This document shows, piece after piece, positions 1 through 6,519 of a DNA stretch of 10,347 nt. The notes below the pieces were generated by a model. It was not told where the DNA came from. It was given only the letters and a program-made list of their open reading frames with translations, and did no database searches. A program made the translations under genes and the position numbers. Within the stretch, counting starts at the first letter, position 1. Each line of letters begins with the position of its first letter. This DNA comes from Deltaproteobacteria bacterium (lineage in GTDB: Bacteria > Desulfobacterota > Syntrophia > Syntrophales > UBA5619). Where the stretch lies: assembly GCA_023487865.1 (NCBI GenBank), contig JAMDBG010000037.1:1-10347 (forward strand). The letters are read 5' to 3'.

Positions 1-97
1 TAATCGTCCGTCAGGATCGGCGCCTTTTTGACGGCCGGCGGAACCTTGCACTTGACCGCTTCAGCGAAGAGGTCGATCCGGCCGATCTTCCCGCCCA
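1..97. repeat. Left arm of a 97-bp perfect inverted repeat
   Basis: Bases 1-97 are the exact reverse complement of 3680-3776, with no mismatch over 97 bases. The first mismatch is at base 98; allowing one extra A, a further ATGCG also matches, so the junction has short microhomology. The matching right arm is coding sequence near the 3' end of the spermidine-synthase-like gene, so this left arm is the displaced copy, read antisense. It begins at the very first base of the window, so its true length to the left is unknown. It could be an inverted duplication in the genome, or a chimeric or graph-overlap end from assembly or amplification. Confidence 0.97.
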
Positions 98-504
98 ATG
101 CGATGCCAGAGAGCGTCAAGGATAGGCCTACTCGATCTCATGAATATATCTTCCTCCTGTCAAAGTCCGAAAAATATTACTATGATCATGAATCCATCAT
201 GGAGATGAACGGAAGAGGTCGGAGAAATAGAAGAACCGTCTGGGATATCTGCACACAACCATTTCCTGAGTCTCATTTTGCGACATTCCCTTCGGAGCTA
301 ATCGATCCCTGCATTCTTGCCGGTAGTCGAACAGGCGATTACGTACTTGATCCTTTCTTTGGTTCAGGCACGGTGGGGGTTGTGTGTCAGAAACGAGGCC
401 GGAAATACATCGGAATCGAGCTTCATCCCGATTACTTCGACATGGCTGTCCGAAGATTATCAGAACGGGAGCAGCAATTGGATCTACTGGAGATGTCCAA
501 ATGA
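98..504 (+). pseudogene. DNA methyltransferase (N4-cytosine/N6-adenine, beta-type order), C-terminal half only
   Basis: This is the C-terminal part of a type II DNA methyltransferase that would protect sites from the endonuclease encoded next. Visible family signatures are MPESVKDRPTRSHEYIFLLS from the first in-frame ATG at 103, then KYYYD, and the SAM-binding motif DPFFGSGT followed by GRKYIGIELHPDYF. With the SAM motif near the C-terminus, the catalytic (S/D)PPY motif and target-recognition region should lie upstream. They are absent, because bases 1-97 are an inverted copy of another gene. The frame stays open back to base 4, but those residues are antisense translation of the repeat. A native enzyme would be about twice this length. 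The stop overlaps the next start (ATGA at 501), so the two genes were cotranslated. As assembled it should be inactive; the intact gene may exist elsewhere in the genome. Confidence 0.85.
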
Positions 505-1481
505 AACCAACATCCATCAGAATCCCTTCACCTGACTTGCAGATCGATTTTTCCATCGCCCTCGCCCAGATCAGACAAGAGTGTCTGCAGGAAGCCTTAT
601 GCGAGACGATCAAGAATATGGACATTGCCGAACTGGATCGAGAGCTGGCTGATGTCGTCCCGAGGACTGAACTTGCTCTCCTTGCCAGTCGTGGATTGAG
701 GGGTGAATTGCTGTTTCCGGTTCCCTGCCTGTTGATTAGAAATCCAAAGCTGATCGGATATTACCGCCTCCTGTATGGGTTCAGTCAAAAGGCTTTTTAC
801 AGCGCCGATTTTGGGCTATCGATCTTCAAATCAATGGAAGATCGCGGCATGATCAGTAAAAGCGGCATTGGATCAATCCTACCGCTCTGCCGCGCATTGG
901 CCGGATGTGCTTCATCTCTTCTGAAAGGGATCGGTGAGGCACGCTTGACCAAAGAATTCATGGACGATCTGACTTTGCTCACATTGGGACCGCAGTTACG
1001 AGGCGGCGCCAATGTCAGGAAGGGGACGGCTGGTATTGTGAAGATATTCGATGCCATCACTGGCATCGTTCAGGAATCCGTTGTCTCTTCGGATTGTCAG
1101 TGTATCGAAATCAAGAATGCTGCCGGAAGAAGGGTTTTGATTGAATTCGCCTCGGATCCCGATATCATCATCAGGGAAGTGATGGCGGAAAAACGATATC
1201 GGAATATTATTGCCATGGAAATAAAAGGAGGGACAGACTTTTCAAACATCCACAACCGTATCGGCGAAGCTGAAAAAAGCCATCAAAAGGCAAGGCAAAA
1301 AGGGTATGTCGAATGCTGGACCATTGTCAATGTCGATAAGATCGATTTGAACATGGCACATAAAGAATCGCCTTCAACAAACCGCTTCTACCGAATATCC
1401 CATATAACGTCTGGCGAAGGCCGGGAGTTTGATGACTTCAAGAATCGAATCGTTGCGTTAACCGGCATTCCAACCTATTAA
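501..1481 (+). CDS. XcyI-like type II restriction endonuclease
   Basis: The product is a 326-residue protein that I recognise as XcyI-family, a type II restriction endonuclease; XcyI itself cuts CCCGGG and has an N4-cytosine methyltransferase partner. Family-like stretches are IPSPDLQIDFSIALAQIRQ near the N-terminus and IGYYRLLYGFSQKAFY around residues 85-100. A PD-(D/E)xK-type active site is visible as Asp221 of SDPDI followed by Glu240-Ile-Lys242 in AMEIKGG. I chose the ATG at 501 because it overlaps the methyltransferase stop (ATGA) and has GGAG at 489-492; the same frame is open back to 384, but that part lies inside the methyltransferase. Length is close to XcyI (about 330 residues). Base use is visibly less GC-rich than genes further right, consistent with transfer. 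The CCCGGG specificity is inference from family resemblance only. Confidence 0.8.
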   Translation: MKPTSIRIPSPDLQIDFSIALAQIRQECLQEALCETIKNMDIAELDRELADVVPRTELALLASRGLRGELLFPVPCLLIRNPKLIGYYRLLYGFSQKAFYSADFGLSIFKSMEDRGMISKSGIGSILPLCRALAGCASSLLKGIGEARLTKEFMDDLTLLTLGPQLRGGANVRKGTAGIVKIFDAITGIVQESVVSSDCQCIEIKNAAGRRVLIEFASDPDIIIREVMAEKRYRNIIAMEIKGGTDFSNIHNRIGEAEKSHQKARQKGYVECWTIVNVDKIDLNMAHKESPSTNRFYRISHITSGEGREFDDFKNRIVALTGIPTY

Positions 1482-1487
1482 AATTAT

Positions 1488-1838
1488 ATGAATATCCCAC
1501 TTACCTCTAATCAGTTCTTCCGTGTTTTTTCGCGATACAATGAAGCCGTTTGGCCGGCGCAGATCCATCTGAATCTGTTGGCACTCACGGTGATCGTCTT
1601 CATTTTCCGGACTCGTTCATGGACCGACCAAGCGATCGCCGTTATCCTTTCCACACTATGGACATGGATGCCCGTCGCTTACCATTTTGCTTTTTTTACG
1701 TCCATCAACCTGACCACGTGGGGATTCGGCATCCTGTTTATCTTGGGCGCTATCGCCTTTGCGTATTGGAGCGCTTTCAAAAGCCCATCCCGCGCCTACG
1801 CCGCATCGGGGCATCGCCGTCCGGGTAACCGAACATGA
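1488..1838 (+). CDS. Half-length DUF6064-like membrane protein
   Basis: A 116-residue protein with three predicted membrane helices, roughly residues 26-40, 47-70 and 76-92. The N-terminus (QFFRVFSRYNEAVWPAQ, then WTWMPVAYHFAFFTSIN) resembles what I recall of DUF6064, a membrane family of unknown function. That family is usually about twice as long with around six helices, so this looks like only the N-terminal half. It ends in a basic, low-hydrophobicity tail (KSPSRAYAASGHRRPGNRT). The stop overlaps the next start by ATGA. No clear ribosome binding site precedes the ATG; the upstream bases are AT-rich and lie 6 bases after the endonuclease stop. It may be a deletion remnant or a naturally short paralogue. 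No function can be assigned. Confidence 0.6.
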   Translation: MNIPLTSNQFFRVFSRYNEAVWPAQIHLNLLALTVIVFIFRTRSWTDQAIAVILSTLWTWMPVAYHFAFFTSINLTTWGFGILFILGAIAFAYWSAFKSPSRAYAASGHRRPGNRT

Positions 1839-2920
1839 CATTTCGTGACGCGTATCCCGCATTTCAGGCCTTGGCGGCGGCCTTACTGTTCGGAGTGAGC
1901 GCCCCTGTTTCCAAACTGCTGCTCCATGAGATCGAACCGGCCATGCTGGCCGGATTGCTCTATCTCGGAAGCGGCGCCGGGTTACTTCTGTTCAGGATCA
2001 TACGAAAAACGGCAGGCGGCTCCGGAGACACTGAAGCGAAACTCGCGCCTTCCGATATCCCATGGCTTGCGGCCGCAACCCTTGCCGGCGGTGTTGCGGC
2101 GCCCATCATCCTTTTGTTCAGCCTGCGGCATACACCGGCCGCCACGGCTTCGCTGCTCCTGAACTTTGAATGTGCGGCTACCACATTGATTGCCGCGATC
2201 CTGTTCAAGGAGTCGATCAGCCGCCGCGCCTGGGGGGCGATCCTCTGCATCACATTCGCCGGCATCTTGCTTTCAACGGACTTTAAAGCCTCCGGGGGAT
2301 TGTCATTCAGCACTCTGGGCGTCTTGATGGCATGCCTGTTCTGGGGGATAGACAATAATTTTATCCGGAACATTTCTGCAAAAGATCCACTGGCGATTGT
2401 CACCATAAAAGGGTTCGGCGCCGGTTTGATTTCCCTGGGATCGGGCTTCCTGATCGGCAATCCACTACCCCGTTTCGATATGATCTTGGGTGCCATGATC
2501 CTGGGATGCATGAGTTACGGGTTAAGCATCGTGCTGTTCATTTATGCGATGCGTGGTCTCGGCGCCGGCCGGACCAGCGCCCTGTTCGCCACAGCCCCGA
2601 TCTTCGGCATCATCCTTTCCCTCATCCTGTTTCAGGAAACGCCCGATGGGTTATTCATAGCGGCCTTGCCCATCATGATCATCGGAGCGATATTCCTCGT
2701 CACCGAACAACACAAACACATCCATCGGCACGAAGAAATCATTCATGAACATCGGCATGCGCACACCGACGGGCATCATGACCGGCATCATCGGCGTCCG
2801 GACGACATTGCAATCACGCATACCCACACTCATAACCACGACCCAGTCGAACACGCGCATCAACACATGCCGGATATTCACCATCGACATGGACATCAAT
2901 CGGAATGGGAGGCATCATGA
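1835..2920 (+). CDS. EamA/DMT-family transporter with histidine-rich C-terminal tail
   Basis: A 361-residue inner-membrane protein with two EamA repeats (about residues 8-145 and 155-288), around ten hydrophobic helices in all, typical of drug/metabolite transporter exporters. Repeat hallmarks include LLFGVSAPVSKLLL in the first half, the loop HTPAATASLLLNFECAATTLIA, and GLGAGRTSALFATAPIFG in the second half. From about residue 293 to 357 a soluble tail carries 23 histidines, many alternating (THTHTHNH, HHRHGH), which should bind divalent metals. Such tails occur in some EamA members; the substrate is unknown, and metal (Ni, Co or Zn) export or metal-gated transport is inference. Start at 1835 overlaps the preceding stop (ATGA) and the stop overlaps the next start (ATGA at 2917), so it is translationally coupled on both sides. 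Confidence 0.88.
   Translation: MTFRDAYPAFQALAAALLFGVSAPVSKLLLHEIEPAMLAGLLYLGSGAGLLLFRIIRKTAGGSGDTEAKLAPSDIPWLAAATLAGGVAAPIILLFSLRHTPAATASLLLNFECAATTLIAAILFKESISRRAWGAILCITFAGILLSTDFKASGGLSFSTLGVLMACLFWGIDNNFIRNISAKDPLAIVTIKGFGAGLISLGSGFLIGNPLPRFDMILGAMILGCMSYGLSIVLFIYAMRGLGAGRTSALFATAPIFGIILSLILFQETPDGLFIAALPIMIIGAIFLVTEQHKHIHRHEEIIHEHRHAHTDGHHDRHHRRPDDIAITHTHTHNHDPVEHAHQHMPDIHHRHGHQSEWEAS
2907..2912 (+). promoter_or_regulatory. Ribosome binding site deciding the start at 2917
   Basis: GGGAGG lies 4 bases before the ATG at 2917. An upstream in-frame ATG at 2905 would place this motif inside the gene and has no such site of its own, so 2917 is preferred. Confidence 0.65.
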
Positions 2921-3819
2921 AAGGCTGCAGACCAATCGGCTTTATTCTTCTCGTCAGCCTTTGGCTTTTTCCGGTACAGGGGGCGCCGGCCGCCGGAGGC
3001 GATAAAACCCTCTACGAGGGGGACTCCATCTACCACCACATCACCATCCGCCAGGACGGCAGGGAGCGGTGCATGATCTTCGGCCGCCAGCGCGACCTTC
3101 GCCAGACCTGCATCGATCTCGAGATGCCCGACGCGTCGATCTTCGAATACACCTCGATGATGTTCGCCGCTTTCCTCTTCCGGCCGGAAGCCAAGACGGT
3201 CTGCCTTATCGGCCTCGGCGGGGGCTACATCCCGACGGTCTTCAGGCTGCATCTGCCGCAGGTCAGGCTCCAGACGGTCGAGGTGGACCCCCTCGTGGAA
3301 AAACTGGCGAAGCAGTACTTCGGCTTCAGCATCCCGGCCGGCCAGTCGCTGGCCATCGACGATGGACGCCAGTTCCTCAAGAAGAGCCGGGAACGCTACG
3401 ACCAGATCTGGCTCGACGCCTTCAATTCCGACTACATTCCCGCCCACATGACGACGAAAGAGTTCCTCACGCTGGCCCGGTCACGCCTGACGGAGGGAGG
3501 GATCGTCGTCCAGAACCTGTTTGGTGGCAACCGGCTCTACGATGCCCAGATTGAGACCTTCCGGTCGGTCTTCGCAAAGGTTTACGTCTTCGAGGGGCAG
3601 AGAAGCGGGAGCTGCGTCATCGTCGGCTCCGACCGTCCCGCTTCTGATCCGGCGGGGCTCCGGAAGCTGGCCGAACGCATGGGCGGGAAGATCGGCCGGA
3701 TCGACCTCTTCGCTGAAGCGGTCAAGTGCAAGGTTCCGCCGGCCGTCAAAAAGGCGCCGATCCTGACGGACGATTACAATCCGGCGAACCTGCTCCTGAT
3801 GGAAAAAAACAAGAACTAG
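2917..3819 (+). CDS. Exported spermidine-synthase-like methyltransferase-fold protein
   Basis: A 300-residue protein with an apparent signal peptide (two basic residues, then PIGFILLVSLWLF, with probable cleavage near QGAPA). The mature part has the Rossmann core of spermidine/spermine synthases: GLGGGYIP at 99-106, the acidic VEVDP with Glu122 and Asp124, DDGRQFL from 148, and YDQIWLDAF with Asp167 followed by IPAHMTTKEF. This resembles the catalytic half of fused MFS/spermidine synthase proteins. With a signal peptide it would act outside the cytoplasm, where decarboxylated SAM is not expected, so true aminopropyl transfer is doubtful. The membrane half is encoded next, 11 bases downstream. 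Bases 3680-3776 are duplicated in inverted orientation at the start of the window. GC content rises clearly here compared with genes to the left. Confidence 0.8.
   Translation: MKGCRPIGFILLVSLWLFPVQGAPAAGGDKTLYEGDSIYHHITIRQDGRERCMIFGRQRDLRQTCIDLEMPDASIFEYTSMMFAAFLFRPEAKTVCLIGLGGGYIPTVFRLHLPQVRLQTVEVDPLVEKLAKQYFGFSIPAGQSLAIDDGRQFLKKSRERYDQIWLDAFNSDYIPAHMTTKEFLTLARSRLTEGGIVVQNLFGGNRLYDAQIETFRSVFAKVYVFEGQRSGSCVIVGSDRPASDPAGLRKLAERMGGKIGRIDLFAEAVKCKVPPAVKKAPILTDDYNPANLLLMEKNKN
3680..3776. repeat. Right arm of the 97-bp perfect inverted repeat
   Basis: Exact reverse complement of bases 1-97. It is ordinary in-frame coding sequence near the C-terminus of the spermidine-synthase-like gene, around residues 255-287, so this copy is in its native place. 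Confidence 0.97.
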
Positions 3820-3830
3820 GGGGATTGGGC

Positions 3831-4433
3831 ATGCAGATCGTGTACACCGTCTTCATCCTGCTGTTGGTCTCGTTCGGCGCGGTGGTGATGAGCCTGGAGA
3901 TCCTCTCCTCGAACCTGATGTCCCCCTACTTCGGAGGCTCCATCTACATCTGGGGGAGCATCATCAGCTCCTTCATGGTCCACTTCTCCGTGGGTTACGT
4001 CGCCGGCGGCTACCTCTCGCGGCGCCTCCCCCGGATCTCGGTTCTGGCCGCCTGCCTCGTCGGCTGCTCCCTCTGGGTTCTGATGATCCCGGTCATCTAT
4101 CAACCTGTCTGCGAATTCCTCTCGGAGAACATCGGCGACGTCCGCCTCGGATCGCTCGCCGCCATGAATGTGATCTTCTTCGTCCCGGTCTCGATCATGG
4201 CAATGGTCTCCCCTTACATCATCGGGATCACCACCGCCTGGCCGCGGCAGTCGGGATTCACCGCCGGCATGGTCCTGTTCATCTCCACGGTCGGCTCCTT
4301 CGCCGGGACGAACGTCACAGCCTTCTATCTGATCAGCCTCTTCCCCGTCTCCCGGATCATCACGGGGCTGGGGATCATCTGTCTGGCCGTCTCTCTTACC
4401 GTTCTTGCCCTCCGCATCGACCGCCGGATATAA
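3831..4433 (+). CDS. Membrane half of a split MFS/spermidine synthase system
   Basis: A 200-residue integral membrane protein with about six hydrophobic helices. Its N-terminus (VVMSLEILSSNLMSPYFGGS followed by IYIWGSIISSFM and GYVAGGYLSRRLP) matches the membrane domain that precedes the catalytic domain in fused MFS/spermidine synthase proteins. Here the two domains are separate genes in reversed order, synthase first. The start at 3831 has a strong AGGGGGA at 3818-3824 just after the previous stop, 11 bases away; the frame extends further upstream but only inside the previous gene. It probably anchors or serves the exported synthase-like protein. Transport activity and substrate are unknown. 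Confidence 0.75.
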   Translation: MQIVYTVFILLLVSFGAVVMSLEILSSNLMSPYFGGSIYIWGSIISSFMVHFSVGYVAGGYLSRRLPRISVLAACLVGCSLWVLMIPVIYQPVCEFLSENIGDVRLGSLAAMNVIFFVPVSIMAMVSPYIIGITTAWPRQSGFTAGMVLFISTVGSFAGTNVTAFYLISLFPVSRIITGLGIICLAVSLTVLALRIDRRI

Positions 4434-4434
4434 A
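4405..4434 (+). promoter_or_regulatory. Candidate sigma-70 promoter for the queCED operon
   Basis: TTGCCC at 4405-4410 and TATAAA at 4429-4434 are separated by 18 bases. The implied transcription start near 4441 would coincide with the beginning of the hairpin-containing leader. The elements overlap the end of the preceding gene, so the operon could also be read through from upstream. Confidence 0.4.
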
Positions 4435-4441
4435 TAAAATG

Positions 4442-4488
4442 ATGTCCCATGAATGTCGTGTGGGGCATGATCGCTTGCCAAGCGAGGA
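4442..4488 (+). promoter_or_regulatory. Two-hairpin leader upstream of queC
   Basis: Hairpin 1 pairs 4442-4450 (ATGTCCCAT) with 4460-4468 (GTGGGGCAT), nine pairs including two G-U, around a nine-base loop. Hairpin 2 pairs 4471-4476 (TCGCTT) with 4480-4485 (AAGCGA), six perfect pairs around a three-base loop. Its 3' arm touches the probable ribosome binding site GAGGA at 4484-4488, which is 12 bases before the queC start. This could modulate translation. I could not fit it to a preQ1 riboswitch class. Confidence 0.4.
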
Positions 4489-4500
4489 AGACAAAGACAA

Positions 4501-5205
4501 ATGTTGACAGAAATAAACCGGAAAACGGTCATACTCGTCAGCGGGGGGATGGACTCCGTGACGGCCCTGTATGATGCGGTTCGGAAATACCAGGTCCTAT
4601 CCGGTATCAGCTTCGACTATGGGGCCAAACACAATGGCAGAGAGATCCCGTTTGCCGCCTCTCATTGCCGGCATTTGGGAATACCACATAGAGTGATTTC
4701 TTTGGATTTCATCAACCGCTGGTTCACGTCGGATCTTCTGAAAACCGGAGGCGAGATCCCCGAAGGCCATTACGCGGAGTCAACGATGAAGCAGACGGTG
4801 GTCCCTTTTCGCAATGGCATCATGATGTCCATAGCGGCAGGCCTTGCTGAAAGTGCCGGGGCGAGGGGGCTGGTCATCGCCGCTCACTCGGGCGATCACG
4901 CCATCTACCCGGACTGCCGGGAGGCATTCATGAAGTCCATGGGTGAGGCGATTCGGCTCGGTACCTACCTGCAGGTTGACGTCATCCGCCCGTTCATCGC
5001 CATGAATAAGGCGGAGATAGCGAAGCGGGGGCAGGAATTGGGAGTTGACTTTTCCCAGACCTGGTCATGCTACAGGGGAGGCGATCTCCACTGCGGCAAA
5101 TGCGGCACCTGCGTGGAGCGGCGGGAAGCGTTCATCCTGGCCGGAATCAAGGATCCAACGGTTTACAAAGAGGAGGGTCCGCTTCCCATGAAACCCGGCA
5201 AATAG
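4501..5205 (+). CDS. queC: 7-cyano-7-deazaguanine synthase QueC
   Basis: A 234-residue cytoplasmic enzyme that converts 7-carboxy-7-deazaguanine, with ATP and ammonia, to preQ0. The ATP-pyrophosphatase P-loop SGGMDS is at residues 14-19. The zinc site near the C-terminus has the expected four cysteines: Cys190, then Cys198, Cys201 and Cys204 in HCGKCGTC. Length is normal for the family. The start at 4501 follows GAGGA at 4484-4488, an unusually long spacing. It is the first gene of a queC-queE-queD operon, with queE 11 bases downstream. PreQ0 feeds queuosine in bacterial tRNA and, in some bacteria, deazaguanine DNA modification; nothing here indicates the latter. No queF, tgt or queA is present in the window. 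Confidence 0.96.
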   Translation: MLTEINRKTVILVSGGMDSVTALYDAVRKYQVLSGISFDYGAKHNGREIPFAASHCRHLGIPHRVISLDFINRWFTSDLLKTGGEIPEGHYAESTMKQTVVPFRNGIMMSIAAGLAESAGARGLVIAAHSGDHAIYPDCREAFMKSMGEAIRLGTYLQVDVIRPFIAMNKAEIAKRGQELGVDFSQTWSCYRGGDLHCGKCGTCVERREAFILAGIKDPTVYKEEGPLPMKPGK

Positions 5206-5216
5206 CGTGAGACAAG

Positions 5217-5909
5217 ATGCGCATCTCGGAGACCTTTTACTCCATACAGGGTGAAGGAACCCTGACGGGCATCCCTTCCGTCTTTATCAGGACAGCGGGC
5301 TGTCATCTTCGCTGCCGCTGGTGCGATTCGCTGTATGCGTCGCGGCAGGCCCGGGGAAGGGAGAGGACGATCGACAGCCTCGTTGACGAAGTCCGTCGCT
5401 ATCCGACCCGATTCTGTGTGCTTACGGGCGGCGAGCCGATGCTGGCCAAGGGGATACACGACCTGGCCAGAAGGTTGGTCGATGGGGGCAGGCATGTGAC
5501 CATCGAAACGGCCGCCACGATTCCACCGCAAGGAGTCGCCTGCTCACTGGCTTCTCTCAGCCCTAAACTTGCCAATTCGACCCCGGGGATGGACATCTCC
5601 GTTGCCGTCAGGCGCAGACACGAAGCGCAGCGCCTGCAACCCGATGTGATCCGGGACTGGATCGACCATTACGACTGCCAACTCAAATTCGTCGTCTGTT
5701 CCAGTTCGGATATAGCGGAAGTAATAGACCTTTTAGACAGACTGGATCGAAACATCACGCCGGAGAAGGTGCTCTTGATGCCGGAGGGCGTTGACGCCGC
5801 TGCCTTTTCAAAAGTCGCAGCTCCCGTCATCGCGGCCTGCAAGGAACACGGTTTCCGTTTTTGCGACCGGTTGCACATTCGGCTTTATGGAAACAGGCCA
5901 GAGAGGTAA
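5217..5909 (+). CDS. queE: 7-carboxy-7-deazaguanine synthase QueE (radical SAM)
   Basis: A 230-residue radical SAM enzyme that rearranges 6-carboxy-5,6,7,8-tetrahydropterin to 7-carboxy-7-deazaguanine, the middle step of preQ0 synthesis. Diagnostic features are the N-terminal FYSIQGEG, the 4Fe-4S motif CxxxCxxC (Cys29, Cys33, Cys36, standard radical SAM spacing) and the SAM-contacting GGEP at 71-74. The C-terminus (FCDRLHIRLYGNRPER) is also family-like. Length is normal. The start at 5217 has only a weak GAG upstream, 11 bases after the queC stop, suggesting translational coupling. The end of this gene holds the ribosome binding site of queD. Confidence 0.95.
   Translation: MRISETFYSIQGEGTLTGIPSVFIRTAGCHLRCRWCDSLYASRQARGRERTIDSLVDEVRRYPTRFCVLTGGEPMLAKGIHDLARRLVDGGRHVTIETAATIPPQGVACSLASLSPKLANSTPGMDISVAVRRRHEAQRLQPDVIRDWIDHYDCQLKFVVCSSSDIAEVIDLLDRLDRNITPEKVLLMPEGVDAAAFSKVAAPVIAACKEHGFRFCDRLHIRLYGNRPER
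5901..5906 (+). promoter_or_regulatory. Ribosome binding site deciding the queD start
   Basis: GAGAGG ends 5 bases before the ATG at 5912, which is only 2 bases after the queE stop. An in-frame ATG at 5861 lies inside queE and lacks such a site, so 5912 is the start. Confidence 0.7.
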
Positions 5910-5911
5910 AC

Positions 5912-6367
5912 ATGCCTTACCGCATCTGTAAGACAATCGAGATCGAGAGCGGACACATGCTCGCCAAGAGCCGGGATAACTGCAGGTATCCGCATGGACA
6001 TTCCCGCCAGGTCGAACTGATCCTGGAATCCGATGCGTTGGATAGAAACGATATGGTTTGCGATTTTTCTGTCCTGAAGATTGCATTAAAAGGCTTCCTC
6101 GATTCGTTCGATCATGCCATGTGCATCAATACAAAGGATCCCATGTACGAAGCCTTTAAGAAAACCTACGGCGATCGGGTCATCGGCTTTAACGACACCG
6201 ACCCCACGACCGAAGTCATTGCCGAAATGATCTTTGATAAAGTACAGGAGAGTCTCAAACAGTACGCAGGGGAAAAAAGTCAACCCTACCCCTTGGCACG
6301 GATGGTTCGGTTGGTCCGGGTAAGGGTTTGGGAAACCTCTACATGCTGGGCGGAATACGGCAAATAG
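5912..6367 (+). CDS. queD: 6-carboxy-5,6,7,8-tetrahydropterin synthase QueD
   Basis: A 151-residue member of the 6-pyruvoyl-tetrahydropterin synthase family that makes 6-carboxytetrahydropterin from dihydroneopterin triphosphate. Zinc ligands are visible as His15 (SGHML) and His28/His30 (PHGH). The catalytic Cys24 sits in DNCRYPHGH and the acid/His pair Asp67-His68 in SFDHAM. The C-terminal RVWETSTCWAEY is also typical. It is somewhat longer than minimal QueD proteins because of an insert around residues 75-95 (KDPMYEAFKKTYGDRVIGF). It is last in the operon; the pathway's GTP cyclohydrolase I (FolE) must be encoded elsewhere. Confidence 0.94.
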   Translation: MPYRICKTIEIESGHMLAKSRDNCRYPHGHSRQVELILESDALDRNDMVCDFSVLKIALKGFLDSFDHAMCINTKDPMYEAFKKTYGDRVIGFNDTDPTTEVIAEMIFDKVQESLKQYAGEKSQPYPLARMVRLVRVRVWETSTCWAEYGK

Positions 6368-6519
6368 AGCGGAGAAAAGGACGGGGGCCACCGGCTGTTT
6401 CCTGCGGGACATCCAGGCTGCCTGGAACGATCGCGGGGTGGAGATAGATCCGGCAGGTGCAGCCTGCGATTCCACAGCCAGAGAATCCGGAATAATAGGC
6501 AAGTGAACTCTTTTTCATG
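6368..6519. other. Intergenic region between convergent genes, with two small hairpins
   Basis: This 152-base gap separates queD (+) from the minus-strand DUF6125-like gene. It holds two short stem-loops: 6412-6417/6421-6426 (TCCAGG with CCTGGA, three-base loop) and 6453-6458/6462-6467 (GCAGGT with GCCTGC, one G-U). Neither is followed by a convincing U-tract on either strand, so I do not call an intrinsic terminator. They may still help bidirectional termination. A short open + frame passes through the gap but has no start codon or homology I recognise. Confidence 0.35.

Noticed and set aside
1..97. Possible terminal inverted repeat of a transposon
   Set aside because: The matching arm is native coding sequence inside a gene, no transposase lies between the arms, and no target duplication can be seen.
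384..500. Upstream extension of the endonuclease frame to an ATG at 384
   Set aside because: This stretch lies within the methyltransferase coding sequence and does not resemble the family; ATGA overlap and GGAG support 501.
1550..1828. A 92-codon frame within the DUF6064-like gene
   Set aside because: The overlapping frame at 1488-1838 has membrane helices, family-like motifs and coupling to the next gene; this one is His/Arg-rich noise.
4441..4500. A preQ1 riboswitch before queC
   Set aside because: No class signature such as the conserved A-rich tail of preQ1-I could be found; only two plain hairpins are visible, so it is reported as an unclassified leader.
3816..4532. A 238-codon minus-strand open frame, rich in Asp, Gly, His and Glu
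   Set aside because: It is the antisense shadow of the membrane protein gene; the composition is low in hydrophobic residues and matches no family.
6369..6506. A short open plus-strand frame after queD
   Set aside because: No start codon with a ribosome binding site, no recognisable family, and it overlaps an intergenic region with hairpins between convergent genes.
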